NCBI RefSeq assembly: GCF_018446385.1
Contig: NC_055990.1
Span: forward strand, 29,845,891 to 29,909,890
Direction: 5' to 3'
Length of the DNA: 64,000 nt
DNA from: Zingiber officinale
Lineage: Eukaryota > Streptophyta > Magnoliopsida > Zingiberales > Zingiberaceae
Part shown: piece by piece, positions 1 to 10,611 of the stretch
Layout: every line of letters begins with the position of its first letter
Position numbering within the stretch: the first letter of the stretch is position 1
The notes under the pieces: model-generated
What the model saw: only the letters and a program-made list of their open reading frames with translations
Database searches by the model: none
Told to the model about the DNA's origin: nothing
Position numbers and translations under genes: made by a program

Positions 1-1012
1 AAATAATAAGTTTGAAGCTCCAGGTCGTCGGAGTGTTGCTACAGCTTTTCTGGATCGTCTTTTGAGCTGCACGGAGAAGTAAGATTGCAATTTCATTGAT
101 CTACAAAGCTGCTGCTCCAGACTGCCTTATAAGGTTTGTGGAGGGTGCCTCCAACACCATGGAGGGTGCCCTCATTCACGCCGAATCTGCAGCGTAGATG
201 AGATCTGACCAAGTCGTGCCTATCCACCTGAGGGCGCCTCCAATCCCATGGAGGGCACCATTGCGCCAGGTCCAGGGCCCCCTCAAGCTCCATGAGGGCG
301 CCCTCGCGCCTTGCTGCGAGGTTGTCTCTGCATACGATCCAAGACGCCTCCAAGTTCCAAGGAGGGTGCCTCGGGTACTGTTCATCCGAGGCAAAGTTTT
401 CCAATTCACATCCTGCAAGATACGTTAGTCCACCAAACCAACCATACCCTGCAAAACAACGTTAGCATAATACGGACATGTAAAATAAAATATTTAACAG
501 TTATCGGACTGTCTGGTTCTGACTTCGAATTCTTGACCGGAAACCCTAGGTCGAACCGACGCCTACTGTTCCCTCACCAGGGAACACATCCTCACCTACT
601 CAACTCAGGAGAGTATACCTTTTGCCAGACCAGTCCTCCAAACCAACTGGTCTTTTGCTCAGCGCCCGAGGCTCCAGGACTTTTTTCTGGACGTTCGCTC
701 CACGACTCGCCCAGTCTTTCACTTGGTCCACGACACCAGGACTTTCCACCTAGAGTCCCCAACTCTATGACTTTTTGCCAGAAGCCCTTGACCCGCCAAG
801 ACTATCCACGTAGGGTTACCACCCCTAGGACCTAGAGTTACCGCCCCTAGGGGTTTCCGCCTGCCTAACCACAGTTAGGGCTTTTGCCTAAATACACTTA
901 GGACTTTCCTGCAATCTCATTCAAACATATCAGATAACAAGACAACTTAACTTTGAACCCTTTGACATAATCAAAACACAGGTTTGATCGTCGGATGCTT
1001 CCCGCACCAACA
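1..1012 (+). repeat. LTR-like repeat family D, copy 1 (5' truncated by window edge)
   Basis: The right part of this block, from about 530 to 1012, matches the right part of 18900-19454. Shared features are the 'gggaacac...cctcacct' box, repeated 'ctaggacttt/ccacctag' words and the terminal 'GCACCAACA'. The left part holds several imperfect copies of a 'ggagggcgcctcc'-type word (130-380). An end in ACA and recurrence as a ~1.3-kb unit fit a long terminal repeat, but the left end is outside the window and no target-site duplication can be tested. The open frames here are not conserved between the two copies, so I do not call genes. Confidence 0.55.
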
Positions 1013-1880
1013 CAAACGAGATATCTCTTGACTCCATCTTCTCCGCTACTGTTCACCGGACCTAGAGCCTTGGAAGACAAGTGTTGCTGTACTTTCCAAC
1101 TGGTCTAGAGGCATCTACAAGCTACAAGAGATCAAGCAAGAAGGTTTTCATTTGTTTTATCATGCATTTACTTCTTGTTTTGAGTTGTATGCTTGTGAGA
1201 GTCTTGTATGAGGTTTCCCCACCTTCGGTTGTTCTGAGGAGTTTGTGTTCATAGTGGAGAGTGTACACTGTGTGGATCCTTGGATTAGTCATCTCTATTT
1301 GAGGTGGATACCAAATAAATCCTTGTGTTAGCATTGGGAGCTTGCTTTGAGTCTTTTCCGTTGAAAATAATCATCATCGAAGTGCGAGAAGTTATTCACC
1401 CCCTCCCCCCTCTAACTCTAAAGTGTCCCAATGGGGTGTAGGGAAGAATTATGTGTACCAAGCCCCTATGCAAGGTGCGAGTGTTGTCTAAGAGCATTGC
1501 ACTATAGATTGTAGGTACCTCATGGTGTGTTTTTGATGTGATCAACGAAGTTAGAGTTAGACCTTGCAGATCTAATGTCTTGTGCCTAGGTGTATAGAGA
1601 CTTAGGAATACAAGAAGTCTAGCAAAAGATACAACGAACAAAAAAGATAGCACAGGAAAGAAGTTTACGGGCTCGGTGCCTTCGAGAGACGATGAGTTAC
1701 AGAAGAGTGCACCGACATAGCGAAAAGAACGTGGTCCGAGAGATGAAAAGCTAGGAGAAAGTCTGTTCGAGAAAGAAGACCGGAGTTGAATTCGGATGAA
1801 CTTAACTCTAGACGACCCAACCATCACCCACACGAGTAGATGTTGAAGAATGGTCAACACAGAGGCTGACCACTCCAAGC
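1013..1880. other. Unassigned, probably transposon-derived DNA
   Basis: No convincing gene. The stretch directly follows the end of family D copy 1. It has a transposon-like texture: 'ggtggataccaaataaatccttgtgttag', then a C-run next to 'ttattcaccccctc', as found at the ends of plant LTRs. A minus-strand open frame at 1396-1959 has no recognisable domain and looks like chance. Confidence 0.3.
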
Positions 1881-1885
1881 TCTCG

Positions 1886-2310
1886 GAACAATTCCAGGCG
1901 CCCGAACTGAGTGGCCATGTCACCAGGAGTTGTTGTCGAGACAGTGCCCATGTCAGCATAATCCAGACGCTTGGATCGCTTTTAGGCGCCCGAGATACCC
2001 GAAGTTATCCAAAGCCGTCAAGCATACCGTTGCCAAGTGGATCGGCATTGATCAGACCCAACACCTGGAACAATTCCAGGTGTCCGGAACAATTCCAGAT
2101 GCCCGGAACGATTCCAGGCGTCCGAACTGAGTAGTCACGTCATCAGGAGCCATTGTCAATACGATGTCCACGTCAGCAAGTGATCCATGCGCCTAGGATG
2201 CTCAAAATTATCTAGAGTTTTCGAGCATACTGTTGCCAAGTGGATTAACATCGATCAGATCCAAGCACCTGTATTACTTCCAGACACCTGAAAGGTGCCA
2301 CGTCAGTAAA
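1886..2310. repeat. Direct repeat, two units of about 220 bp
   Basis: Unit 1 begins near 1886 and unit 2 near 2107. Both open with 'gattccaggcg/attccaggcg cccgaactga', continue with a 'catgtcaccagga/cacgtcatcagga' segment, a 'ccatgtcagca/ccacgtcagca' segment, and 'gttgccaagtggat' followed by 'gatcaga'. The spacing of the 'cgaactga' word is 220 bp (1903 and 2123). Between the units are three shorter 'ggaacaattccag'-type repeats. No coding potential is recognised. Confidence 0.6.
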
Positions 2311-2499
2311 TGGTCAAATAAAAGGAGAATATATTGATGTTCAAAATTAAAGAACACACTTATATTCACTTTCATTTGGTGTAGTTTATTGCTTTTGTGC
2401 TTAACCACGGTAAAGGACTTCTCCGTCTCTAACATTTGTCGAAGGAGCTTTATTAGTATTAGTATGCTTTCCACAGTTTTAGATTAATAACCCGGCGAT

Positions 2500-2905
2500 T
2501 ACAGCCAAGTAATTTTGCGGTCAACTCTTTGATATGTTTGTATATGAGTATGCACACTAATAGAATCTGATATTCAAATATGAAGGTTATATTTGTTCTC
2601 TTTTATGTATACGGTTAAATTTATTTTAAACAATCATGCGCAAAAGTTAAAATTAAGTGTAAGATGTATTTTTTTCAAAAAAAAAAAAAACCCAAAAGGA
2701 TTACAACACTATAACAATTAATGCAATATTATTATAACAGCTAATACAAGTAACTGCTATCTAACTGTTTAAAAATAATTTTAATAAAGTTTAAATAATT
2801 TAAAGTAGTTTTAAATGTTTTACCCGGTATCACATGTTGAACCAATTGAGATAAACTTGAAGACAATCCAAGACCGTCTCAATTATTTTTGAGGTAAAAT
2901 TTGTC
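2500..2905. repeat. Second copy of the 3' flank of the 31.5-kb HMA gene
   Basis: From 'ttgcggtcaactcttt' (about 2516) onward this stretch follows 32130-32390 in order. Shared landmarks are a 'gagtawgcac' word, 'ggttaaatttaatctaaacaatcatg', a T/A homopolymer zone, and 'ctataacaattaatrcaatattattataa'. A further block near 2835-2900 ('tcacatgttgaac...attgagat') matches 34078-34140. The source could be a segmental duplication or a dispersed AT-rich transposon. No remnant of the HMA coding exons is seen to its left. Confidence 0.55.
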
Positions 2906-3754
2906 ATACTATCAATTCATATGATCGACCTTATGATCATTTATGAGAAGATAAATTGAGAAATTATAATGAGGAAGATATTTTTCTTGACTTTATTGAA
3001 ATTTGACCCCTTGTCCACCCACAATAGCCAGACTCAACCATGCCCCAGGGCAATATTTAATTTTACTAGTAAAATTTAACAGGATAATTTCATATATTAT
3101 TAATGATTATTTTTACAATTGAAAACAGTAACCAATTAGGTCATGTAGCAATAACTTTATCTTGTGTCAATCTCATTTTATGTTAACTAATTTGGCAATG
3201 AGTAATAAATTATTATAATACTATTAATAAATATTTTAATTACTATTTTTAAAAAAATTATCAATCAATTTTAACTTCGATAAAAAAAGGTCTTGACTCA
3301 ATAAAATTATTGTTATGTGGCCTAAAGTTAATAAATTTAAGTACACGACACCCTTCCTCTAGATCTCACATTGGCGAGAGCTTCATGAACCAAATTATCT
3401 TTTTATCAATTTTAACTTTGATAAATTATCAATCCAATTTAGTTAACTAAAAATATTTAGCTATTAAACATCAATGACCAATTATTAAAAAAAAAAAAAG
3501 AGTGTGCCTCATGGAAGAGTAAGGACACAGTAATAAAGGTATAAAAATTGATAATGGAGGAGAAGAAAGAAAGAAAGGACAATAAAATTTAGAGAAAATG
3601 ATAATACAATATTAACTATATTTTGACTTTCAAAAGTATTTTTATAAGATAATATCAATTAAGTATAGCCAATAAATATTTTTAATTTATTAACCAAACT
3701 TAATTTTGATTAGTAAATTAAATTTTATTAGTAAACAATTTAAAATTATGAAAT
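2906..3754. other. AT-rich intergenic DNA, no gene seen
   Basis: Very AT-rich sequence with short A and T runs (for example 3487-3500). No open frame of note and no clear terminal repeats are seen. A short GC-richer island at 3300-3390 has no recognisable content. Confidence 0.5.
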
Positions 3755-6170
3755 GGGGAGCAAACAACAAGCTTAGGTGAAGTGGCAGATGAACTTGTGG
3801 GTTTCTTTCATGATCTACTTGGGCAAAAGGTGGCGTGTGATCCTATGGATAGTGGTGGACTTCCTAGAAGAAAACTCACTCATCTGAGGATTTAATCAGG
3901 CCAATGGAGGCGGAGGAAATTAAAGCAGCCTTATATGACATTGGGAGTGACAAGGCGTCGGGTCCGAATGGATATGGAGTAAAGTTTTTCACTACATCTT
4001 AGGATATTGTTGGGCCAGAGTTTATTATAGTGGTTCAGGAATTTTTTTCAGAGTGGTGAGCTGCTCAAACAATGGAACCATTCATTAATATCTTTGGTGC
4101 GAAAGGCAGACCATGCTCCAAGAGTTTCATATTACCGGCCTATCTCTTGTTGCAATGTGTTCTACAAGGTCATTGAAAAGGTACTGGCAGGGCGATTTGT
4201 AGGAGTTTTGGGGGACTTGTTGGACCCGGCACAAGTGACTTTTGTGAAAGGGTGATCTATTGGTGACAACATTAATCTCACTCAGGAGTTGCTACGGAAG
4301 TATACGCATAAAAGAATCTCCCCGAGATGTATGGTCAAGGTTGATTTGCAGAAGGCATTTGATACATTAGATTGGGATTTTCTCATGGTGACCCTCGTTG
4401 GTTTTGACTTTCTCCAACGATATTGTGAATGGATTAGGGAGTGTGTAACTACGGCCTCTTATTCTATTTCTCTAAATGGAGGCATCTATGGATTCTTTAG
4501 TAGGCGTTGCGGTTTAAGGCAAGGTGATCCCCTATCGCCCTTACTTTTTGGTCTATGTATCGAAGTATTATCACACAGGTTATAGGTTGCCTCCTTGTCA
4601 CCCTCTTTTAACTTTCATCCTATGTGTAAAGAGGTTGGCATCACACATCTTGTATATGTCGATGATTTGATGTTGTTTGCACGGGCGAATGAGTCATCAA
4701 TAAAGTATTGGGGGAATGTTTGGAGGTTTTTGGCAATGAAGCAGGCTTCGGGCTAATTCTCTGAAATTTCATATGTATATGGCGAGGATTCATGATAGCA
4801 TGAAGGACCGATTATTTCAACTTATTGGATTCCAAGAAGGAACATTTTCATTCTGATACTTGGGGATTCCACTAGCGGCGGAGAAGTTGAGAATTACAAA
4901 CTATGGGCCATTACTTGATACTATTACAAGGAAGATTAATTCTTAGCCAAAGCATACTTTATTTTATATGGGACACTTGGAGTTAGTGAAGACGGTGCTT
5001 CAAGGTGTTGAGTGTTATTGGCTTTCTATGCTCCCTATTCCTATCGGTGTCATTGAAAAAAGTAAAACAATATGTTGTATGTTTGTGTGGCCTTCGAAGC
5101 ATCCTCCTATTTCTTGGGCCACTATGTGTCTTTCTCGACAGTATGGTGGTTATGGACTTCGTGATCTTCATGCATGGAACGAAGCTCTTCTTAGCAAGAC
5201 ACTATGGGAGATCCAAACTAATGCAGATTCGTTATGGGTAAGATGGGTGCACCATCATTATCTCAAGGAGACTAATTTTTGCCATTGGAAGGTCAAAGCC
5301 CTGGACTCTCCTCTTATCAAACGACTTGTGGATATTCGGAACAAAATTCGAGAGGCTACAAATGGAAGTGGGGAGGCGAACTTATTGATGGGTGACTGGT
5401 TTGTGGGAGGGTGGAACAGCAAATGCATATGGATTCTTCATGCCGAGAGGTCTTGAGGTGCCATGGGCATCATTGGTTTGGAGGTCGGAAATTATGCCGA
5501 AGCATCGCTTTATTCTGTGGTTACTTGCTCATGGGAAACTACAAACAACAGATAGAATGTCGTATATGGTGAACAAGATTTGTATGCTTTTTCAAGGTCA
5601 TGATAAGTCAAATGGTCACTTGTTCTTTGAGTGCTTTATCACATGTACTCTTTAGAACAAGGTGTAAAGTTGGTTAGAGATAAATCATTAAGTTAATTCA
5701 ATAGAGGAGTTATTTCACAACCTTGGCCAATACTACAAAGGTGCGAGCCGGAGGATGAAGGCGAGGTATCTTGGGGTTTCTAGTATGATATATGTTCTGT
5801 GGGAAGCTCGCAACAAGTGTCGCTATGAGGGGATGGTCCCTGATGTTAATAGAATGTTGCGCAAGATCCAAATTCATGTTTACCGTTTTGTGGATTTATG
5901 TAGAAGTTGAAGGGGCATTTTACGCCACTGACCGAGAGGAGTTTGTTGTCTGTGTTGTTGATGCTCCACCTGCTGTCTGTGGTTTTGAAGCTTCATCTGA
6001 TGTCCGTGTTTTAATTTTGAAGAAACCTCATCTACTGTACATGGTTTTGAAGCATCATGGCTTGTGTGTACATGCAAGTTATGATGTGGATGGAGCAAAG
6101 TTTAAATCGGTGGCACAAGGGAGCTTGAGCAGATTCCACATAGGTGGCACATGAAGATTGGTTTGAATGA
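3755..6170 (+). pseudogene. Degenerate LINE (non-LTR retrotransposon) ORF2 with 3' tail
   Basis: Plus-strand remnants of a plant LINE ORF2 in several frames. The reverse-transcriptase start is at 3895-3990, with an 'EEIKAAL...SDKASGPNGYG' block. The core at 4289-4585 has 'VDLQKAFDTLDWDFL' and 'GLRQGDPLSPLLF'. The active-site box is 'YVDDLMLF' near 4648-4680. The zf-RVT (reverse-transcriptase zinc-binding) region at 5100-5660 has 'AWNEALLSKTLW' and 'MPKHRFILWLLAHGKLQT'. ORF2 seems to end near 5910 and is followed by an untranslated tail. At least three frame changes and several stops break it. The endonuclease domain and any ORF1 are absent, as in a 5'-truncated copy. The catalytic YADD-type box reads YVDD. 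Confidence 0.85.
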
Positions 6171-6238
6171 TTTTTATTGCATGTCTTTGTATTGGTCTTT
6201 TGATTTTGTATGTGTGGCATGGGAGAGGATGGTGAATA

Positions 6239-6530
6239 GATCCACCATAATTGATCTATCTAGTCCATAACAAATGGCTCGCGGTAAAGACAGTGTCAAA
6301 TCCGTTGATGGCTGGGGCTTTGCCAAAAAGCCTAAGAAGGTAAATAGATCTACCATAATGATCTATCTAGTCCGCAGCAAATGGCTCGTGGTAAGGACAA
6401 CGTCAAATTCGTTGATGGTTGGGGCTTTGCCAAAAAGGCCAAGAGGGTTCATAGATCCACCATAAGGATCTATCTAGTCTGAAACAAACGGCTCGCAGTA
6501 AAGACACAACAAATCCGTTGATAGCTAACC
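6239..6530. repeat. Tandem repeat, three units of 107-108 bp
   Basis: Units begin at 6239, 6347 and 6454 with 'gatcyaccataa.gatctatctagtc'. They then share 'caaatggctcgyggtaargac' and 'aaatccgttgatggctggggctttgccaaaaa'. The third unit decays after about 75 bp. The unit can be read as protein for its full length in the first two copies, but the frame is not kept between copies. Confidence 0.75.
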
Positions 6531-6952
6531 ACTTACTAAAAGTGGGGCGACGATCTATGACGGGGCGGCAACGTTGGTCACATGGGACTTACCTTAAGCC
6601 ATGCTTTTGATGCTCCATTTTTTGTCCATGCTATTCATGCCCAAGTATTATGCTGTTGTTCATCATTTTGTAATGCATGACTAAATGATAGCATGTAATG
6701 CATGTCATGTTGTGTGTGTGTGTGATTGGAAGGTGCTTTGACTTTGTTTTTGCTTGTGGATTTTGCCACGTGAAGCATGATGGTGAGACGGAAGTTGAGT
6801 GCATGATGATGTAAGTGAATTGAGTGATGATAAAAGAGTTTTTCTCAATTCCAGAGGATAAACTCCTAACTACCATGTATGGTTCGACATTCAGTTTGAG
6901 AGTCTTTATCTCTCAAATCAGTTTTATACAAATGTATCTATTTCCGTGAATA
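6531..6952. other. No gene seen
   Basis: Moderately AT-rich DNA with a short GT run at 6711-6724. No transposon ends and no supported coding frame. It separates the LINE/tandem repeat from the truncated LTR of element A. Confidence 0.4.
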
Positions 6953-7434
6953 ATGAATAACGAATACCTCCATAGATACATAGACCCCCTTTTTATATAG
7001 TACCCTGGTGGGCAACACGCACGCTCTCTGAGGCACGGGCATGCTTTCCCAACCATCTCATGAAAGGACATGTCAGAAAATTATCTTTGACATAATATCT
7101 TAACAAGGCATGCAAATTCCTAATAAGACAATAGAATCTTCCTTCGTACGATCTGCTGGTTGACCATACCTTATGTCGGTGACACTATCTCCCAGAAGGA
7201 TACTGAGAGATACGTTAATGATCCCTTTGCTCAGTCTAGCGGGGTAGTCGCTCGGTTGGGGACCCCTCCGCTAGGTCAATTGCTCTTCCCTATGGTAACT
7301 CGGTCCAGTAGACTATCTCTGCCCGACCGAACAAGTGCTCCGGTCTCATTCCTCGATCCGTACTAAGTGCCTGATGATTTGGCTGTAGCATTCTGCTCGG
7401 AGAAGCCATCTGTCGATCGAACATTACCTACCCT
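6953..7434 (-). repeat. Element A left (3') LTR, truncated
   Basis: Collinear with 27815-28290 inside the right LTR. Shared words are 'tagacccccttt.tatatag', 'gctttcccaaccatctcatgaaaggayatgtcagaaaa', 'aaggcatgcaaat' and 'aaggatactragagatacgt'. On the minus strand the first of these gives a TATA box (ctatataaa, about 6994-7003). Homology begins abruptly near 6953 and ends near 7434, where the sequence jumps into the coiled-coil part of the antisense gene. Both the outer LTR end and the LTR/antisense-gene promoter junction are therefore deleted. Confidence 0.8.
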
Positions 7435-7860
7435 AATCTGCCTTCCTGGAGCATGAAGTCCAGTAGCTACGAGCCCTAAGTGACCAATCAGAGGCTTCTC
7501 GGGCACATTTGGAGCAGCTGACTGGCGAGGTAGCCCAATTGAAGGCCGATCTAGAAAGGAACTCCGAACGGTTGCAAGTGGAGAGGAGCAAGAGCGCCAA
7601 GCAGGCCTTATAACTAGAACGACTCAATAAGCAGGTCAACTCCTTTAGCGAAGGTCAATTCTGCCAATGCCAGGAAGCTCCGAGCCATTGAAGACTTGGA
7701 TATTAAGAATAAAGAGGTTCAGGTCTTGGCTCAGAATCTCAAGGAAGCGGAGGCAGCTTTATGTGCCGAGCGGGAGAGCCGATTGGCTGAGCAAGCCGTG
7801 GTGGGTGTCCATCTCGCCGCAAGGATACTGAGCTGGCCTCGCTGAAGGCCGAGTTGGAGG

Positions 7861-10453
7861 TGTTGGTTGGTCCTAGGAAGGTCGTACCGGTTCCACTGTA
7901 CAAAAATTTTGTACAAGTGTCGAACATTTCCTAACAACCTATTGTGTTCTTTAGAAATTAAATTCAGAATCGCAAACAGAACTTAACATTATTGATTCCA
8001 AATTTAACTTATCTGTTCTTAATGGTTTAGATTTGGATCGCAAACGATGTTTAACATTATTGATCCAAATCCACCTATGTTATAAATTCAATTAAATATT
8101 AATTTCCAAAATTAGCTTCCAGGACTGCATGGCAAGGCACTAGTCCTTCTTGGGTATGAGATCATCCACCACCACCTAGACAAAGCCTTTTAAGGAAAAC
8201 TAATATTTAATTTCCTTATATAACTCTAGGTTTAACCAAAAAGAACAATCGAATCATTAATTTGAAAAAAAAAAACACAAACTCGAATCACAAATTCGAA
8301 ACTCTAGAATCATATGTCTCTTGTGTTTGGAATTCATACAAAGAAAAACTAGTATGATGTGGAAAATAATTACTACTTATACCTTTCTTTGTACGCAACG
8401 ACCTCTTGATCTTTTACCTTATTCCTCTTCTTATATCGGACGTTGTGTGGGCAACAATCTACCGAGATGAGAACCACCTAAGCCCTTCTTCTTCCTCACC
8501 AAGTTTCGGCCACCAAAACTCCTCCAAGGATGTAGAGGTTCGGCCACCACCACCAAGCTCCAAGGGATGCAAGAAACAAAGCCTCCTTTTTCTCCTTCTT
8601 CTCCAAGCAATATCCGCCCACCTTCCAAGCTCCAAAGGATGAAGAGTTTCGGCCAAGGAGAAGAAAGAAAAAAAAAAGGAGAAGGGAGAACTAGAAGGGA
8701 AAAGAGGTGGAGAATAGAATAGAGTTCTTAGCCATGAAGTCACCCCTACCCCCTCTTTTATAATCCTTGGTATTGGCAAATAAGGAAAAATTAAATAAAA
8801 TCTTCCTTATTTTTTTTTGTCATGAAAAGGAAAATTTAATTAATTCAAACTTATTTCCTTTTCTTAAAACAATATGGTCGGTCACCTCATAATCCCAAAC
8901 AAGGAAAGTTTTAACAAGAATTAAAACTTCCTAATTTGTTTCCAGAAATTTTAAAATAAAAATTTCTCTAATAATTTATCCCTTCATGGTTGGTTATAAA
9001 AGGAAATATATAAATTAAAATTTCTCTATTAAAATATGTGGATGATTTCCAAAAAGAAAAGTTATCTTTAAAATTAAAATCTCCTTACAATCTACAAATA
9101 AAGAAAGATATCAAATCTTTTCTTAATCTTTTGTAGAAACTTATAAAAGGAAATATTTAATTTTAAAATCTCTTTTTAAATCATGAACATGGTTACAAAA
9201 AAGGAAAGTTTTATCAAAATTAAAATCTTCCTTTCAATTTAAAAATAAGGAAAGATATTAAATCTTTTCTTAATCTTTTGTAGAAAGCTATAAAAGGAAA
9301 GATTTAAATTTTACTCTCTTTTTAAACCATGGAATCCACATAAAAAAAAATTAAAAATAAAAATCCTTTTAATTTTCTTAGGGTCGACCACACTATGCTT
9401 GGGCTCCAAGCATTGGTTGGCCACCTACTTGGCTCCTCCTATTGGTCTTGGCCGGCCCCTAGCTTGGGTTCCAAGCTAGCTTGATCGACCCCATTAGGAT
9501 GGGTATAAAGGTGGGTATAGGTGAGTATAATACTTTATAAATAAGAGGCTACGATAGGGACTAAGAGGAGAAATTGATTTTGGTCTCCCAATGAAATTAA
9601 GCTTCCCGTGTTCGCCCCGAACACCAAATTTAATTTCATCAATAATAATTTATATCACTAAAGAATTATTATTGAACTACCATACCAATCCAAAATTACG
9701 TTTTAGGCTTCTTCTTATTATGAGTGTGTTAATCTCCCTGTGTTTAAGATATCGAATGTCCACTAATTAAATGAGTTACTGACAACTCACTTTAATTAAT
9801 TTCTTAGTCCAAGAGTAGTACCACTCTACCTTATCGTCATGTCGGACTAAGTCCACCTGCAGGATTTAATATGACAATCCTTATGAGCTCCTCTTGGGGG
9901 CATTATCAACCTAGATTACTAGGACACAGTTTCCTTCTATAATCAACAACACACACTATAAATAATATCATTTCCCAACTTATCGAGCCTATTGATTTAT
10001 CGAACTAAATCCCACCCTATAATAAGTCAAAGAAATAAATATTAAATATATGTGCTTGTTATTATATCAGGATTAAGAGCACACACTTCTATAATAACAA
10101 AGGTTTTATTCTTTTATGCAGTCAGTATAAAAAGAACTTACCTTAAATGGTCCAGCTCAGTATACTCTGAGTGTACTAGTGTAATTTTATAGTTAAGATA
10201 AACTAATACCAAATTACACTATGACTATTCCAATGGTTTGTTCCTTTCCATCTTAGTCGTGAGCTACTGTTTATAATTCATAAAGAACCAATAACATAAT
10301 CTTCTGTGTGTGACACCACACACCATATTATCTACAATATAAATTAATTGAACAACTACATTTAACATATAAATGTAGATATTGACCAATATTATTCTTA
10401 TTTCTAAGTAAATATTTATATAAAAAGCTAGGCTTTTAGTATACATTTCAACA
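7861..10453 (-). repeat. Solo LTR of copia family Z, copy 1, with GGAGG duplication
   Basis: Runs from TGTTGGTTGG to TTTCAACA. It is flanked by the perfect 5-bp duplication GGAGG at 7856-7860 and 10454-10458, so it is a genuine insertion reduced to a single LTR. By comparison with the element at 10612 the LTR reads on the minus strand. It is 2593 bp long and contains two copies of a ~147-bp AT-rich repeat (9052 and 9197). A TATA box (minus strand, ttataaaaga) lies at 8754-8763. Downstream of it is a short frame also seen in the other family copies. The LTR sits inside the antisense gene of element A. Confidence 0.9.
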
Positions 10454-10611
10454 GGAGGCATCCTAAATAGCCTTCAAGATTTATCAAGAGGGCGAGCCTG
10501 GCCGGTTCGAGATTTTCAAGTTAGATTACCTTCACTTGGACTCCTTCAACGCTCCGTCTCTTCAACTTCGGCATTGATGAGACCCTCGACCAACTGAAGG
10601 AGGGTGACTAT

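Noticed and set aside
311-835. A 174-codon plus-strand open frame
   Set aside because: It lies in LTR-like family D; the matching region at 18.9-19.3 kb does not keep the frame, and no domain is visible.
1396-1959. A 187-codon minus-strand open frame
   Set aside because: Low-complexity serine/leucine reading of transposon-like DNA, with no motif and no support from a second copy.
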